The notes below the pieces were generated by a model, which was not told the origin of the DNA, made no database searches, and was given only the letters and a program-made list of their open reading frames with translations. The position numbers and the translations under genes are program-made. A DNA stretch of 50,183 nt from Rhizobiales bacterium 64-17 (lineage in GTDB: Bacteria; Pseudomonadota; Alphaproteobacteria; Rhizobiales; Xanthobacteraceae). Shown here in pieces: positions 42,805 through 50,183 of this stretch (its first letter is position 1; each line of letters begins with the position of its first letter). Location: NCBI GenBank assembly GCA_001899285.1, contig MKWA01000004.1, positions 72,742 to 122,924 on the forward strand, given 5' to 3'.

Positions 42805-44028
42805 CTATTTGGCGTAAGTGGCCTTCTCAAGAACCTTTGTCGTTGCGAAGTCCTCCGGGAAAAGAATCGCATCGGCATTCTTGACGCGTTGATGGACAAC
42901 CACATCAGCGAACGCCTGATTGAGCGTGCCGCTTTCGGTCGGACCAAAGTGACCGCGGCCGATCATCGTGCGTACGTCCAGCTTCTTGAGTTCCGCCGCG
43001 ACTTTCTCCTTGTCGTCGACGCCGCCGGCGTTTTCGATCGCGATCAGCAGCATGCAGGTCGATACATAGGCGCCGACATCGATGAATTCCGGCTCACGAT
43101 TGTAGCGCTTCTTAAAATCCGCCACCCATTTCTCCGAGTCCGGGAACAGCTTCGGATACTTCGGATCGGCCTTCACCTTCACGCCCGGGATATAGGTCGT
43201 GACACCGACCCACCCCTCTTGCGCATCGCCTGTCGCATCCTGCCACTGTTTCAGTTGCGGATAGGCCGTGCCGATGAGATATGGCACCCCAAGACGCTGC
43301 ACATAGGCCTGCTTCGTCAGCGTGATGCCGTCAGTTGTTTGAACCAGCCCCAGCAGCACATCCGGCTTTGCGCGACGGATTTTCGCGAATACCGGATTGA
43401 GATCCGTAGCGCCGGCGCGCACGAGTTCCTCGGCAATAATCTTGAATCCCGCTGCCGCGAAATACTTCTGCGCGTAAGGCAGATGTTCGCGGCCATACGC
43501 GTCATCCGAATAAATGATGGCGATCTTCTTGCCGCTTCCTAGTTTTTCCCGGAGCGTTTTCGCCAGCGATGCGTGATAGTGGTAAGCATACGGGAACGTA
43601 TGAAAAAGCATCGGCTCCTTGCCGACTTTTTCTTCGAGAAGCGGCGTCGTCGCGCCCGGCACCACCCAAAGGGCCTTGGTGCGCAGCCAGGCCGGCAACC
43701 CGGCCATCGCCATCGGCGTCGCAACCGGGCCGATCAGATAGTTCAGCTTCTCGTCAGACAACAACTGGGTAAACGAGTTTACCGCGGCTTGAGCATCCGA
43801 CTGGGTATCGCGAACGAGAACATCGATCTTCTTTCCTTTGATCGTGCCGCCATAAACGTCGACGGCCATCTCGATGCCCCGCTTTGCGGCTGCACCATAG
43901 GAAACGAACTTTCCAGAGAGGGCCAGAGGCGCGCCGATCCTGATCGTTTCTTGCGCGTAGGCGGCGGCCGAGGACGCCGTCCATACCGCCGCTACCGCGA
44001 GCAATCCAGCAAGGTTCCGATTCGACAT
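42805..44028 (-). CDS. LIV-type ABC transporter substrate-binding protein
   Basis: The 407-residue protein starts MSNRNLAGLLAVAAVW and has a signal peptide cleaved around AAYAQ (residues 23-27). A type I periplasmic binding fold follows (IRIGAPLALSGKFVSYGAAA, then IIYSDDAYGRE). GAGGAA precedes the ATG at 44028. Proteins of this class bind amino acids or, in catabolic clusters, aromatic and aliphatic acids. An operator-like site at 44078-44102 lies 50 bp upstream, linking uptake to the presumed IclR regulator encoded next door. It is the first gene of a six-gene operon that ends with the ene reductase. Confidence 0.93.
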   Translation of the reverse strand: MSNRNLAGLLAVAAVWTASSAAAYAQETIRIGAPLALSGKFVSYGAAAKRGIEMAVDVYGGTIKGKKIDVLVRDTQSDAQAAVNSFTQLLSDEKLNYLIGPVATPMAMAGLPAWLRTKALWVVPGATTPLLEEKVGKEPMLFHTFPYAYHYHASLAKTLREKLGSGKKIAIIYSDDAYGREHLPYAQKYFAAAGFKIIAEELVRAGATDLNPVFAKIRRAKPDVLLGLVQTTDGITLTKQAYVQRLGVPYLIGTAYPQLKQWQDATGDAQEGWVGVTTYIPGVKVKADPKYPKLFPDSEKWVADFKKRYNREPEFIDVGAYVSTCMLLIAIENAGGVDDKEKVAAELKKLDVRTMIGRGHFGPTESGTLNQAFADVVVHQRVKNADAILFPEDFATTKVLEKATYAK

Positions 44029-44077
44029 ATCCGTTTCCTCATTGTGGCGAGCTGCTTGTTTTTCTGAAACGTAAAAC

Positions 44078-44102
44078 ATGAAACTGGTTTCGTCTAGCAA
44101 AA
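44078..44102. promoter_or_regulatory. Operator-like site upstream of the LIV operon
   Basis: ATGAAACTGG followed by TTTCGTCTAGCAAAA. The first part forms a GAAAC-TG-GTTTC dyad and the second is the CTAG-centred dyad shared with 28317, 32533 and 45982. It lies between the LIV binding-protein start and the terminator of the IclR gene. Confidence 0.65.
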
Positions 44103-44143
44103 TCGTCTGGCAGCCGCCGAAAGCGGAGCGACCGCGTGAAATG

Positions 44144-44170
44144 AAAAAAGCCTCTGTTTCCAGAGGCTTT
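44144..44170 (-). terminator. Rho-independent terminator of the IclR gene
   Basis: AAAGCCTCTG (44147-44156) pairs with CAGAGGCTTT (44161-44170) around TTTC. On the minus strand the hairpin ends in six Ts. It lies 70 bp after the IclR stop at 44240 and insulates that gene from the LIV operon. Confidence 0.8.
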
Positions 44171-44239
44171 GAGGTCGCTACCGGCCGTGCGACGGGATAT
44201 CGCAGACAACGAAGAAAAGATTAGGGCGCGCTGAAAGCG

Positions 44240-45037
44240 CTATCCGCGCGCCGTCTTGGTCTTTTTGCGGCGCACACCCACGATGGTTTCAGTCGCGGGC
44301 AATTCGCTCAACCGCGCGCCCATCTGCTCGGAAATCGACCTGCTCGCATCCAATAGCGCCTGGATGAATTTGCCAACGCTTTGATCAACACGAACGGCGG
44401 GGCCGGTAATACTGATGGAATACTGAACCTTCCCGTTGATATCGCGCAACGGCACAGAGATTGCGGTGACGCCATGCACCCGCTGACTGGTGGTGTGCGC
44501 ATAACCCTGCCGCCGATAGGTCGCCAGATCCTTGTCCAACTGGGCACGATTGGGCCGGCTGGCGGCCGGCGTCTCACGCCAGATGCGGTCAACGTCCTCC
44601 TTTGGCAAATGCGCGAGCAATACTTGACCAGTGGCGCCGCGCAGCAACGGCGTCTGTTCACCGGCGCGCACAATACTCATGAGCGGCGACGGCGTATCGA
44701 AGACTTCGATGCAAAGACGCTGATCGTTGGCAACCGTATTCAGGGTTACGGTTTCTCCCGTGCGCTTGACCAGGTCCAGCATGATCGGGCGCGTTACCTC
44801 CCGGATACCCAGCGTGCTGCGCACCATGCCACTCAATCGCGTGATCTTCAGGGACAGGCAGTAGCGGCCGTCTTCAAGCCTCACGAGATAGCCCAGTTCG
44901 GCAAGACAGTTCACCAAACGATAAGTGGTCGCTTTCGAAAGGCGGATACGCTCCCCGATCTCCAGCAAGGAGAGCATGGTTTGCTCGGGCTCAAACGCCT
45001 CGAAAATCGCCAAGGCGCGCTCGACAGCTCTAATCAT
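44240..45037 (-). CDS. IclR-family transcriptional regulator (3 of 3), likely regulator of the right-hand block
   Basis: The 265-residue protein has the winged helix (MIRAVERALAIFEAFE, then IGERIRLSKATTYRLVNCLA) and the effector domain (GATGQVLLAHL and GVTAISVPL). It closely follows the length of the family and ends in a short basic tail. It stands alone with its own terminator, between the LIV operon and the alpha/beta hydrolase gene, both of which have the CTAG-centred operator-like site upstream. It is therefore the best candidate to bind that motif at all four locations. No strong ribosome site is seen. Confidence 0.93.
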   Translation of the reverse strand: MIRAVERALAIFEAFEPEQTMLSLLEIGERIRLSKATTYRLVNCLAELGYLVRLEDGRYCLSLKITRLSGMVRSTLGIREVTRPIMLDLVKRTGETVTLNTVANDQRLCIEVFDTPSPLMSIVRAGEQTPLLRGATGQVLLAHLPKEDVDRIWRETPAASRPNRAQLDKDLATYRRQGYAHTTSQRVHGVTAISVPLRDINGKVQYSISITGPAVRVDQSVGKFIQALLDASRSISEQMGARLSELPATETIVGVRRKKTKTARG

Positions 45038-45150
45038 GAAATTTGTTCGCCCTTCGGAAATGCCTTGAAACGTGGCCTTTCCTTACCGTGTGTTCGCGGA
45101 CCATAGCATTTGCGGCTACACCGTATCAAATCGCAAACCGGCGACGAGGC

Positions 45151-45954
45151 TTAGCTCCTGTGGAATTTCAACAGAAGCTCGTTGACGCGTTCCGGCTGCT
45201 CAAACTGCACCCAGTGCCCTGCTTTCTCGATCAGCTCGATTGGCATTCCTGGCCGCGCGGCACGGCAGGCATCCACCCGTGCATCGATCGACGGGTAGGC
45301 CAGCGCGTCACGTGCGCCCCACATAAGCTGCACCGGCGCCGTCATTCGACGCAGATCTTCCAACAAGGTTTCACGCAAGCTTACACGACGGCTGTCGAAA
45401 CGGGCATGGTCAATATTATAGATCTGCATGTCGACGACTTCGTCATCGACGCCCGGGAGCGCCGACAACATCCAGCCGGCGAGATTCGCCGCGACGGCTT
45501 GCCGCCGCTCTCGTGACGGCGCCCCGAGCGAGGGAACCTTGACCGTCGGAATCACCCGCCCTTTTGGGGCGCCAAACCCTCCCGGAGCGAGCAAAGACAG
45601 ATGCCGGATCCGCGCGCCAAGTCGGGCCGCGATTCTTGCGGCGATCGCACCGCCAAAGCTGAAGCCTGCAAGCTCGCATCCGTCACCGGCGGCCTCGTCA
45701 ACCGCGGCAGCAACCCAATCGATATAGTGCTCCGGCTCCAAATTCTCGGGAACGTCGGGCGAGGCTCCATAACCCGGCAGGTCGAAGGCGACGACACGAT
45801 AATGTCGCGCAAGCGCTTCGATATTGCGGGTCCAATGCGACGAAGATCCAACTCCGCCATGCAACAATATGAAGGGCGCGCCGTTACCCTCTGTCCTTGC
45901 GGCAAGCGCCGACCACGGCATGCCAGCCGATCTGCTTTGCGGTTGCGACCTCAT
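45151..45954 (-). CDS. Alpha/beta hydrolase
   Basis: The 267-residue protein has a complete alpha/beta-hydrolase triad: nucleophile Ser99 in GFSFGG, Asp216 in WGARDALAYP and His247 in KAGHWVQFEQPE, with oxyanion HGG at 32-34. This subfamily includes esterases, lactonases and carbon-carbon bond hydrolases of ring-cleavage pathways. It is divergent from the BadI-like gene at 46048, with an operator-like site in between, so it probably acts on a precursor ester, lactone or CoA ester of the same pathway. The start at 45954 has no strong ribosome site. Confidence 0.92.
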   Translation of the reverse strand: MRSQPQSRSAGMPWSALAARTEGNGAPFILLHGGVGSSSHWTRNIEALARHYRVVAFDLPGYGASPDVPENLEPEHYIDWVAAAVDEAAGDGCELAGFSFGGAIAARIAARLGARIRHLSLLAPGGFGAPKGRVIPTVKVPSLGAPSRERRQAVAANLAGWMLSALPGVDDEVVDMQIYNIDHARFDSRRVSLRETLLEDLRRMTAPVQLMWGARDALAYPSIDARVDACRAARPGMPIELIEKAGHWVQFEQPERVNELLLKFHRS

Positions 45955-45971
45955 GACCTCTATTCTATGGT

Positions 45972-45992
45972 ACGAAACCAGGTTCGCCTAGT
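45972..45992. promoter_or_regulatory. Operator-like site between hydrolase and BadI-like gene
   Basis: ACGAAACCAG followed by GTTCGCCTAGT, matching the 21-bp motif at 44078 and (minus strand) at 32557-32537 with only pyrimidine or purine swaps. It is centred between divergent starts at 45954 and 46048. Confidence 0.65.
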
Positions 45993-46047
45993 GAATTCAG
46001 CAGGCGGATGCCGCGCATCCGATACACTTTAGCCGAAGGAACGACCT

Positions 46048-46836
46048 ATGTTCGAGGACATCACCTACGCAAGCCAAGGCGGGGTTGCCACCATCACGAT
46101 CAACCGTCCTGAAGTCCGCAACGCGGTCCGCCCGAAAACTTACGAGGAACTTACCGAGGCGATGAAGAAGGCCGGAGACGATCCGGAGGTCGGCGTGGTT
46201 GTTCTGACCGGCGCGGGCGACAAGGCGTTCTGCTCGGGTGGCGACGTCAGGGATCAATCCGCACGCAAGCCTTATATCGGGCGCACCCACATGCGCCGGC
46301 TATTCGCCTTATCGAGCACCATGCGCATGCTCGATAAGCCGATCATCGCCAAAGTGCGCGGCTTCTGCGTCGGCGGCGGCAATGAAATCAACTTGTTCTG
46401 TGACATGACAATCGCGAGCGAAGACTCCAAATTCGGACAAGTCGGCCCGCGGGTTGGAAGCGTCCCGATTTGGGGGGCCTGCCAGCTTCTTGCCCGCTAT
46501 GTCGGCGAGCGCAAGGCGCGTGAGATACTCTACACCTGCCGGCTCTATACTGCGCAGCAATCGCTTGACATGGGCTTGATCAACCAGGTCTGCCCGGCCG
46601 ACAAGCTGAATGAAGAAGTCGACAAACTTTGTCAGGAGATTCTCGACAAGAGCCCGCAGAGCATTCGCATCGCAAAGCTCGCGTTGAACGCCGGCTCCGA
46701 CCAGGATTTCTACGCGTCTTACTTCCCGAATGCGGAATTGCTCGCTTCGATCTACGGGAATGACGAAAACATGGAAGGCATTCGCGCTTTCCTCGAAAAG
46801 CGCCCTCCCAATTTCCGCAAATTCCGGACGCGCTGA
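46048..46836 (+). CDS. Crotonase-fold hydrolase resembling BadI/MenB (ring-opening type)
   Basis: The 262-residue crotonase-fold protein has FCSGGDVRDQ and GFCVGGGNEINLFCDMTIAS, then FGQVGPRVGS, YVGERKAREILY and C-terminal FLEKRPPNFRKFR. These segments are those of the MenB/BadI branch; BadI of Rhodopseudomonas hydrolyses 2-ketocyclohexanecarboxyl-CoA to pimeloyl-CoA (comparison from memory). The Asp that follows GSV in BadI and MenB is Pro140 here, so substrate or mechanism may differ. AGGA lies before the ATG. The gene is alone, with an operator-like site upstream and a strong terminator downstream. Confidence 0.92.
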   Translation: MFEDITYASQGGVATITINRPEVRNAVRPKTYEELTEAMKKAGDDPEVGVVVLTGAGDKAFCSGGDVRDQSARKPYIGRTHMRRLFALSSTMRMLDKPIIAKVRGFCVGGGNEINLFCDMTIASEDSKFGQVGPRVGSVPIWGACQLLARYVGERKAREILYTCRLYTAQQSLDMGLINQVCPADKLNEEVDKLCQEILDKSPQSIRIAKLALNAGSDQDFYASYFPNAELLASIYGNDENMEGIRAFLEKRPPNFRKFRTR

Positions 46837-46850
46837 CGAATGACCTGATG

Positions 46851-46880
46851 AAAACCCATCGGGCACTCCGGTGGGTTTTT
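46851..46880 (+). terminator. Rho-independent terminator of the BadI-like gene
   Basis: AAAACCCATCGG (46851-46862) pairs with CCGGTGGGTTTT (46868-46879) with one G-U pair and a 5-base loop, ending in a run of five Ts. It lies 15 bp after the stop codon. Confidence 0.85.
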
Positions 46881-46942
46881 CATTCGGCGCACCTGCGCGG
46901 CCCCGGCACGCGCTGAACGCACGAAAGCGACCGGCCAATCAT

Positions 46943-46981
46943 CAATGATGACATCGCCAGCGTGGCTGGCCGGCATCATTG
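46943..46981. repeat. Nested hairpin between convergent genes
   Basis: CAATGATG (46943-46950) and CATCATTG (46974-46981) enclose GCCAGC-GTG-GCTGGC (46956-46970), giving a long imperfect hairpin. It lies 37 bp beyond the stop of the minus-strand PrpD gene. No T-run follows; it could stabilise that 3' end. Confidence 0.4.
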
Positions 46982-47017
46982 CATTGCCATCAATCTCTGC
47001 CGGAAAATTCGAGAATG

Positions 47018-48400
47018 CTAGGGAACCATCGCGTCGATCAGACCACGCACATCGTCCACGCCGTCCAGATGCCATAGACGATCCAGGAGTTCTTCGGAAC
47101 GTTTCACGCCGAGCACCGGATCGACCAGATCATGGAATTTCGCGGCGAGACCATCGTCGCTCAACGGCACCTCGCTGGCACCGAGCGCTTCCATCGCTTC
47201 TTTCCGGAAGCTGCCGCGGTCTGTCAGCACGGTCACTCGGGCTGGCCGGTTGTCGGGATACAGACGGTCCATCTCCGCTGTTCCCTTAACGCTGACCAAC
47301 GAACCATAACGCGCCAGATCCGCGCTGCCACGCACGTCATCCTCGAAATACGCAACCTTGATCCACCCGAACTTCAGGCCGAGCGCCATGATATAAGGAA
47401 AGCTCAGCTGCGCACTGGCATAATCCTGCCAACCTGTATGAGCATGTTCAGCCGCAATGGAATACGTCTCGACCTGGATATCCTTGACCTCGTCCGCCTT
47501 GATGTCTTTTTCTTTCATCAGGTCGATGAGCGCTTCGACCGCTGGCTGCAAATGCCGACAGCAAGCATAAGGCTTGACGTAGCAATCCGTGATTCCGAAC
47601 GGCGCGGCAGGCGGGACTTTCAGCGATCGGAAAGCGCCGTCACGACCGAAAGCGAACGCCTGGGCAAAGCCATCGCGCGCCTCGATGACGCCGGGGGGGC
47701 CTTCGATACCAGCTTCGGCGAGCAGCGCCGCCTGTAAGCCCTCGCGCGCGGCATGGCCGGCGTGCAGCCGCTTCACATCGGCTCCGCCATTGACGAAAGC
47801 GAAAAGGCCGGCGGCGCTGCTTGCTGCAAGTCCAAGCGCATTCGACATCAGATCGTTGGGCAGCCGAAGCATGTGACCGGCGGCCATGGCCGCACCGAAC
47901 ACACCTGTTGTGCCCGTCGGATGAAAGCCGCGACGCCGCAAGTCAGGGTGACAGGCGCGCGACACGGCGATCACCGTCTCATAACCGAGCACAGCCGCCT
48001 CCAGCAGAGCGCGTCCATCGACACCGCGCTCGTAGCCGAGCGCGGCGATAGCCGGCACGACGCACACGCCGGGATGGACGGAACCTTGGCGGTATCCATC
48101 GTCAAGCTCGATGCCGTGACCGGCGGTGCCCGCGATCTGGGCTGCATCGAGCAGATCGGTCGCGCGTTTGCGTCCGGGTACGGGAATGCGTCCGGGCCCT
48201 CGCACACGCGCCAGAACGCCCTCCAGCTTTTGCGTCAGATCGCCGGATGCACCGGCGATCACCACACCAAACGTATCGAGAACATGGCGTTTGGCGGCAT
48301 GCTTCACGGCTCCATCAAGCGCGCTCCAGTTCAAGCCCTCACCAAATGAGATCAAGGCATCGGTGTCGCCGCGCACCGTGTTCTTGTTCACTTCAAGCAT
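47018..48400 (-). CDS. MmgE/PrpD family protein (5 of 5)
   Basis: This 460-residue, full-length member has GIELDDGYRQGSVHPGVCVV, RRGFHPTGTTGVFGAAMAAG and VKRLHAGHAAREGLQAALLA. Of the five copies it keeps the most canonical HPG and K-R-L-H-A-G-x-A-A motifs. It lies 30 bp downstream of an acyl-CoA dehydrogenase gene and is probably co-transcribed with it. It is related in motifs to the copies at 9452 and 12575 but not close to either. The substrate is unknown; the family acts on free polycarboxylates such as methylcitrate, aconitate and iminodisuccinate. Confidence 0.93.
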   Translation of the reverse strand: MLEVNKNTVRGDTDALISFGEGLNWSALDGAVKHAAKRHVLDTFGVVIAGASGDLTQKLEGVLARVRGPGRIPVPGRKRATDLLDAAQIAGTAGHGIELDDGYRQGSVHPGVCVVPAIAALGYERGVDGRALLEAAVLGYETVIAVSRACHPDLRRRGFHPTGTTGVFGAAMAAGHMLRLPNDLMSNALGLAASSAAGLFAFVNGGADVKRLHAGHAAREGLQAALLAEAGIEGPPGVIEARDGFAQAFAFGRDGAFRSLKVPPAAPFGITDCYVKPYACCRHLQPAVEALIDLMKEKDIKADEVKDIQVETYSIAAEHAHTGWQDYASAQLSFPYIMALGLKFGWIKVAYFEDDVRGSADLARYGSLVSVKGTAEMDRLYPDNRPARVTVLTDRGSFRKEAMEALGASEVPLSDDGLAAKFHDLVDPVLGVKRSEELLDRLWHLDGVDDVRGLIDAMVP

Positions 48401-48430
48401 GGGGGATGCTCCACTTCCTGAACGCCGTTC

Positions 48431-49588
48431 TCAGGCGGGTTTCGGTGCCCGTTGAGAGAACCGGCGATCGAAAATCGTTTCCGCCATCCGGTTCTTCAAC
48501 ATTTCAATCGCTCCGCCCGCGATCATCCAGCCGCGCGTGCGGCGGAAACAATATTCTACCAACGATTCCTCGCTGTAGCCCATGCCACCCATCACCTGAA
48601 GCGCCTCGTTGGCGGCTTCAAACCCGGCCTGATTGCAAGCAAGCTTGGCGGCAGCCGTTTCATAGGCAGACGGGAGTTTCCCTTCCGCGTTGACCGCAGC
48701 CCGGTAAAGCAGCAACTGCGCCGCTTCCAATTTCAACGCCATATCCGCAAATTTCCATTGCAGGCCCTGGAACTCGCAAAGAGGCCGGCCGAATTGCTTG
48801 CGTTGCGCCGCATGCGCCCGAGCGATGTTATAGGCGTGACGCCCCAACGCGAGAGAACGCGATGCATTACCAATGCGTTCGACATTGAAGCCTGCAATCT
48901 GCTTCTTAAAGCCGCCACGACCAAGCAAGAGGTTCCGCGCGGGAATGCGACAATCCTCAAAATAGAGCTGGCACCACTGCTCGCCGCCCATGAAGTTAGA
49001 CGGCTGACCGATTGAGAGACCTGGCGAATTGCGATCGACCAACACAGACCCAATACCATCTCCACCCGGCGCGAAACGGACGTAAACTAGGTACAACGAG
49101 GCATCCGGGCTATGCGTCGAGAATATCTTCGTTCCGTTGATGACAATCGTATCGCCGTCCTCACGCGCGGTGGTTCGGAGTTCGGTCACCGCCGAACCCG
49201 CCTCAGGCTCGCTCATGCAGAGACTGATCGCTGCTTTCCCGCTAAGCAGGTTCGGGAGATAGCGCTTTTTCTGATCGTCGCTCGCATATTCAGCAAGCGT
49301 CCGAATTGGTCCGAAATTGCCGGCTTGCACCACGTCAGCGCTTCGAGGACAGACGGCAGCGACCTGCTCGATCGCAATCACCGCGTCCATGAGCGTGCCG
49401 CCTTGACCGCCGTCTTCCTCCGGAATTGTAATCCCGAGCAGCCCCTGTTTGGCCATCTTCTCGGCGACGTCGAAAGGAAAACCCGGCTGATGCGCGCGGG
49501 CCAGCGCGCCGTCGGCAAGATTGTCCTCCGCAAAACGGCGCACTGCTTCAGCAAACAGTTTTTGCTCTTCCGTCGGGTCAAAGTTCAT
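48431..49588 (-). CDS. Acyl-CoA dehydrogenase (2 of 2)
   Basis: The 385-residue protein has the family elements LGITIPEEDGGQGGT, SLCMSEPEAGSAVTELRT and NGTKIFSTHS. At the medium-chain Glu position it has GGAIE, but Glu237 in FNVERIGNA falls where isovaleryl-CoA dehydrogenase has its base, so it should be active. C-terminal FRRTRGWMIAGGAIEMLKNR is typical of the CaiA/PimD-like branch acting on unusual acyl-CoAs. GGAGG precedes the ATG. It lies between a PrpD gene and the etfA gene at the window edge, all on the same strand, so electrons to ETF may be organised locally. Confidence 0.93.
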   Translation of the reverse strand: MNFDPTEEQKLFAEAVRRFAEDNLADGALARAHQPGFPFDVAEKMAKQGLLGITIPEEDGGQGGTLMDAVIAIEQVAAVCPRSADVVQAGNFGPIRTLAEYASDDQKKRYLPNLLSGKAAISLCMSEPEAGSAVTELRTTAREDGDTIVINGTKIFSTHSPDASLYLVYVRFAPGGDGIGSVLVDRNSPGLSIGQPSNFMGGEQWCQLYFEDCRIPARNLLLGRGGFKKQIAGFNVERIGNASRSLALGRHAYNIARAHAAQRKQFGRPLCEFQGLQWKFADMALKLEAAQLLLYRAAVNAEGKLPSAYETAAAKLACNQAGFEAANEALQVMGGMGYSEESLVEYCFRRTRGWMIAGGAIEMLKNRMAETIFDRRFSQRAPKPA

Positions 49589-49627
49589 GATCCTGCCTCC
49601 GTCACCCTATTCCAAATACAACGACCT

Positions 49628-50183
49628 TCACGGCACGCCGCGCGACTGTCTTCCGGGATTCAATTCTTCTGCTAGTTCTGGGAGGGCCTGATAGAGGTCT
49701 GCGACGAGTCCATAGTCTGCGACCTGGAAGATCGGCGCCTCCTCGTCCTTGTTGATGGCGACGATGACCTTGGAGTCCTTCATGCCGGCGAGATGCTGGA
49801 TCGCCCCGGAGATGCCGACGGCGATATAAAGCTCCGGCGCCACCACCTTGCCGGTCTGGCCGACCTGCCAGTCGTTCGGGGCGTAGCCGGCGTCGACCGC
49901 GGCGCGCGAGGCGCCCATGGCGGCGCCGAGCTTGTCGGCCACCGGCTCGATATACTTGGTGAAGTTCTCGCGCGACTGCATGGCGCGGCCGCCGGAGATG
50001 ATGATCCTGGCCGAGGTCAGCTCCGGCCGGTCGGACTTCGACAGTTCCTCGCCGACGAACGACGAGATCGCCGGATCGGCCGCCGCGGCGGCAGTCTCGA
50101 CCACGGCCGAGCCGCCCGCGCCGGTCGCCTGGAACGCGGCGGTGCGAACGGTGATCACCTTCTTCGCATCCGATGATGTCACC
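49628..50183 (-). CDS. etfA: Electron transfer flavoprotein alpha subunit, C-terminal part (start outside window)
   Basis: The visible 184 residues are the C-terminal FAD domain of Etf[53 protein letters not shown] and [10 protein letters not shown]. The frame is open to the window edge ([17 protein letters not shown]), so the start lies to the right. The last ~11 residues (after LPELAEEL) go beyond the usual end. Base composition changes visibly near 49730: to the right codons are strongly GC-biased, like a core gene, to the left they match the accessory region. It differs clearly from the operon-borne etfA at 17747-18715. Confidence 0.92.
   Translation of the reverse strand, partial: VTSSDAKKVITVRTAAFQATGAGGSAVVETAAAAADPAISSFVGEELSKSDRPELTSARIIISGGRAMQSRENFTKYIEPVADKLGAAMGASRAAVDAGYAPNDWQVGQTGKVVAPELYIAVGISGAIQHLAGMKDSKVIVAINKDEEAPIFQVADYGLVADLYQALPELAEELNPGRQSRGVP

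Noticed and set aside
41845-43542. 565-codon plus-strand open frame
   Set aside because: It lies antisense across the LIV permease and binding-protein genes, which have clear motifs; its product is low-complexity Arg/Asp/Gln-rich, typical of a GC-rich antisense shadow.
1-50183. CRISPR array, rRNA, complete insertion sequence or replication origin
   Set aside because: No regularly spaced repeats, rRNA-like stretches, transposase genes with terminal repeats or DnaA-box clusters were noticed on reading.

Overview
The window looks like chromosomal accessory DNA from an alphaproteobacterium of the Hyphomicrobiales, most likely the Bradyrhizobium/Rhodopseudomonas/Afipia group. The evidence is the GC-rich coding, Bug-type receptors and LIV-type ABC importers beside CoA-dependent catabolic genes, Rhodopseudomonas BadH/BadI-like proteins, an alphaproteobacterial direct-repeat LexA box (GTTC-N7-GTTC), and a typical rhizobial EtfA at the right edge. 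No intact tRNA, rRNA, CRISPR array or complete insertion sequence was seen.

Left part (1-7.9 kb), a mobile or defence patchwork. It holds a partial gene of unknown function, a 74-residue controller resembling restriction-modification C proteins with a C-box-like palindrome at its start, a small membrane protein and a secreted protein, and an orphan basic protein. A probable integrase N-terminal relic and a 14-bp match to a tRNA-Gly 3' end follow. Next is a tight three-gene minus-strand operon: MerR-like HTH protein, 1034-aa N6-adenine DNA methyltransferase, and a protein with a PD-(D/E)XK-like motif. A LexA-type box sits just upstream of its promoter. The patch ends in a scar where a HEPN/RES N-terminal domain is fused in frame to the last ~115 residues of an aldehyde dehydrogenase.

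Middle part (8.4-27 kb), a carboxylate-type catabolic block. There are two orphan Bug receptors, three MmgE/PrpD proteins, a divergent LysR regulator and a divergent IclR pair. A seven-gene operon then encodes a fumarate-reductase/tricarballylate-dehydrogenase-like flavoprotein, a NitT/TauT-type ABC importer, an ETF pair and an enolase-superfamily enzyme between the ETF genes. A DASS-type anion transporter and a degenerate SDR follow.

Right part (27.6-50.2 kb), a CoA-thioester degradation block. It contains a double CaiB/BaiF CoA-transferase, a single CoA-transferase, two acyl-CoA dehydrogenases, a BadH-like SDR, an enoyl-CoA hydratase, a BadI/MenB-like hydrolase and an ADP-forming acyl-CoA synthetase. 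It also has an old-yellow-enzyme reductase at the end of a complete LIV-type ABC operon, an alpha/beta hydrolase, an IclR regulator and two more MmgE/PrpD proteins. A shared operator-like motif (TTTCGTCTAGCRAAA type) at four control regions from 28.3 to 46.0 kb suggests one IclR regulon. Together the genes fit uptake, CoA activation, dehydrogenation, hydration, dehydrogenation and hydrolytic opening of an alicyclic or branched carboxylic acid. The substrate cannot be named from sequence.
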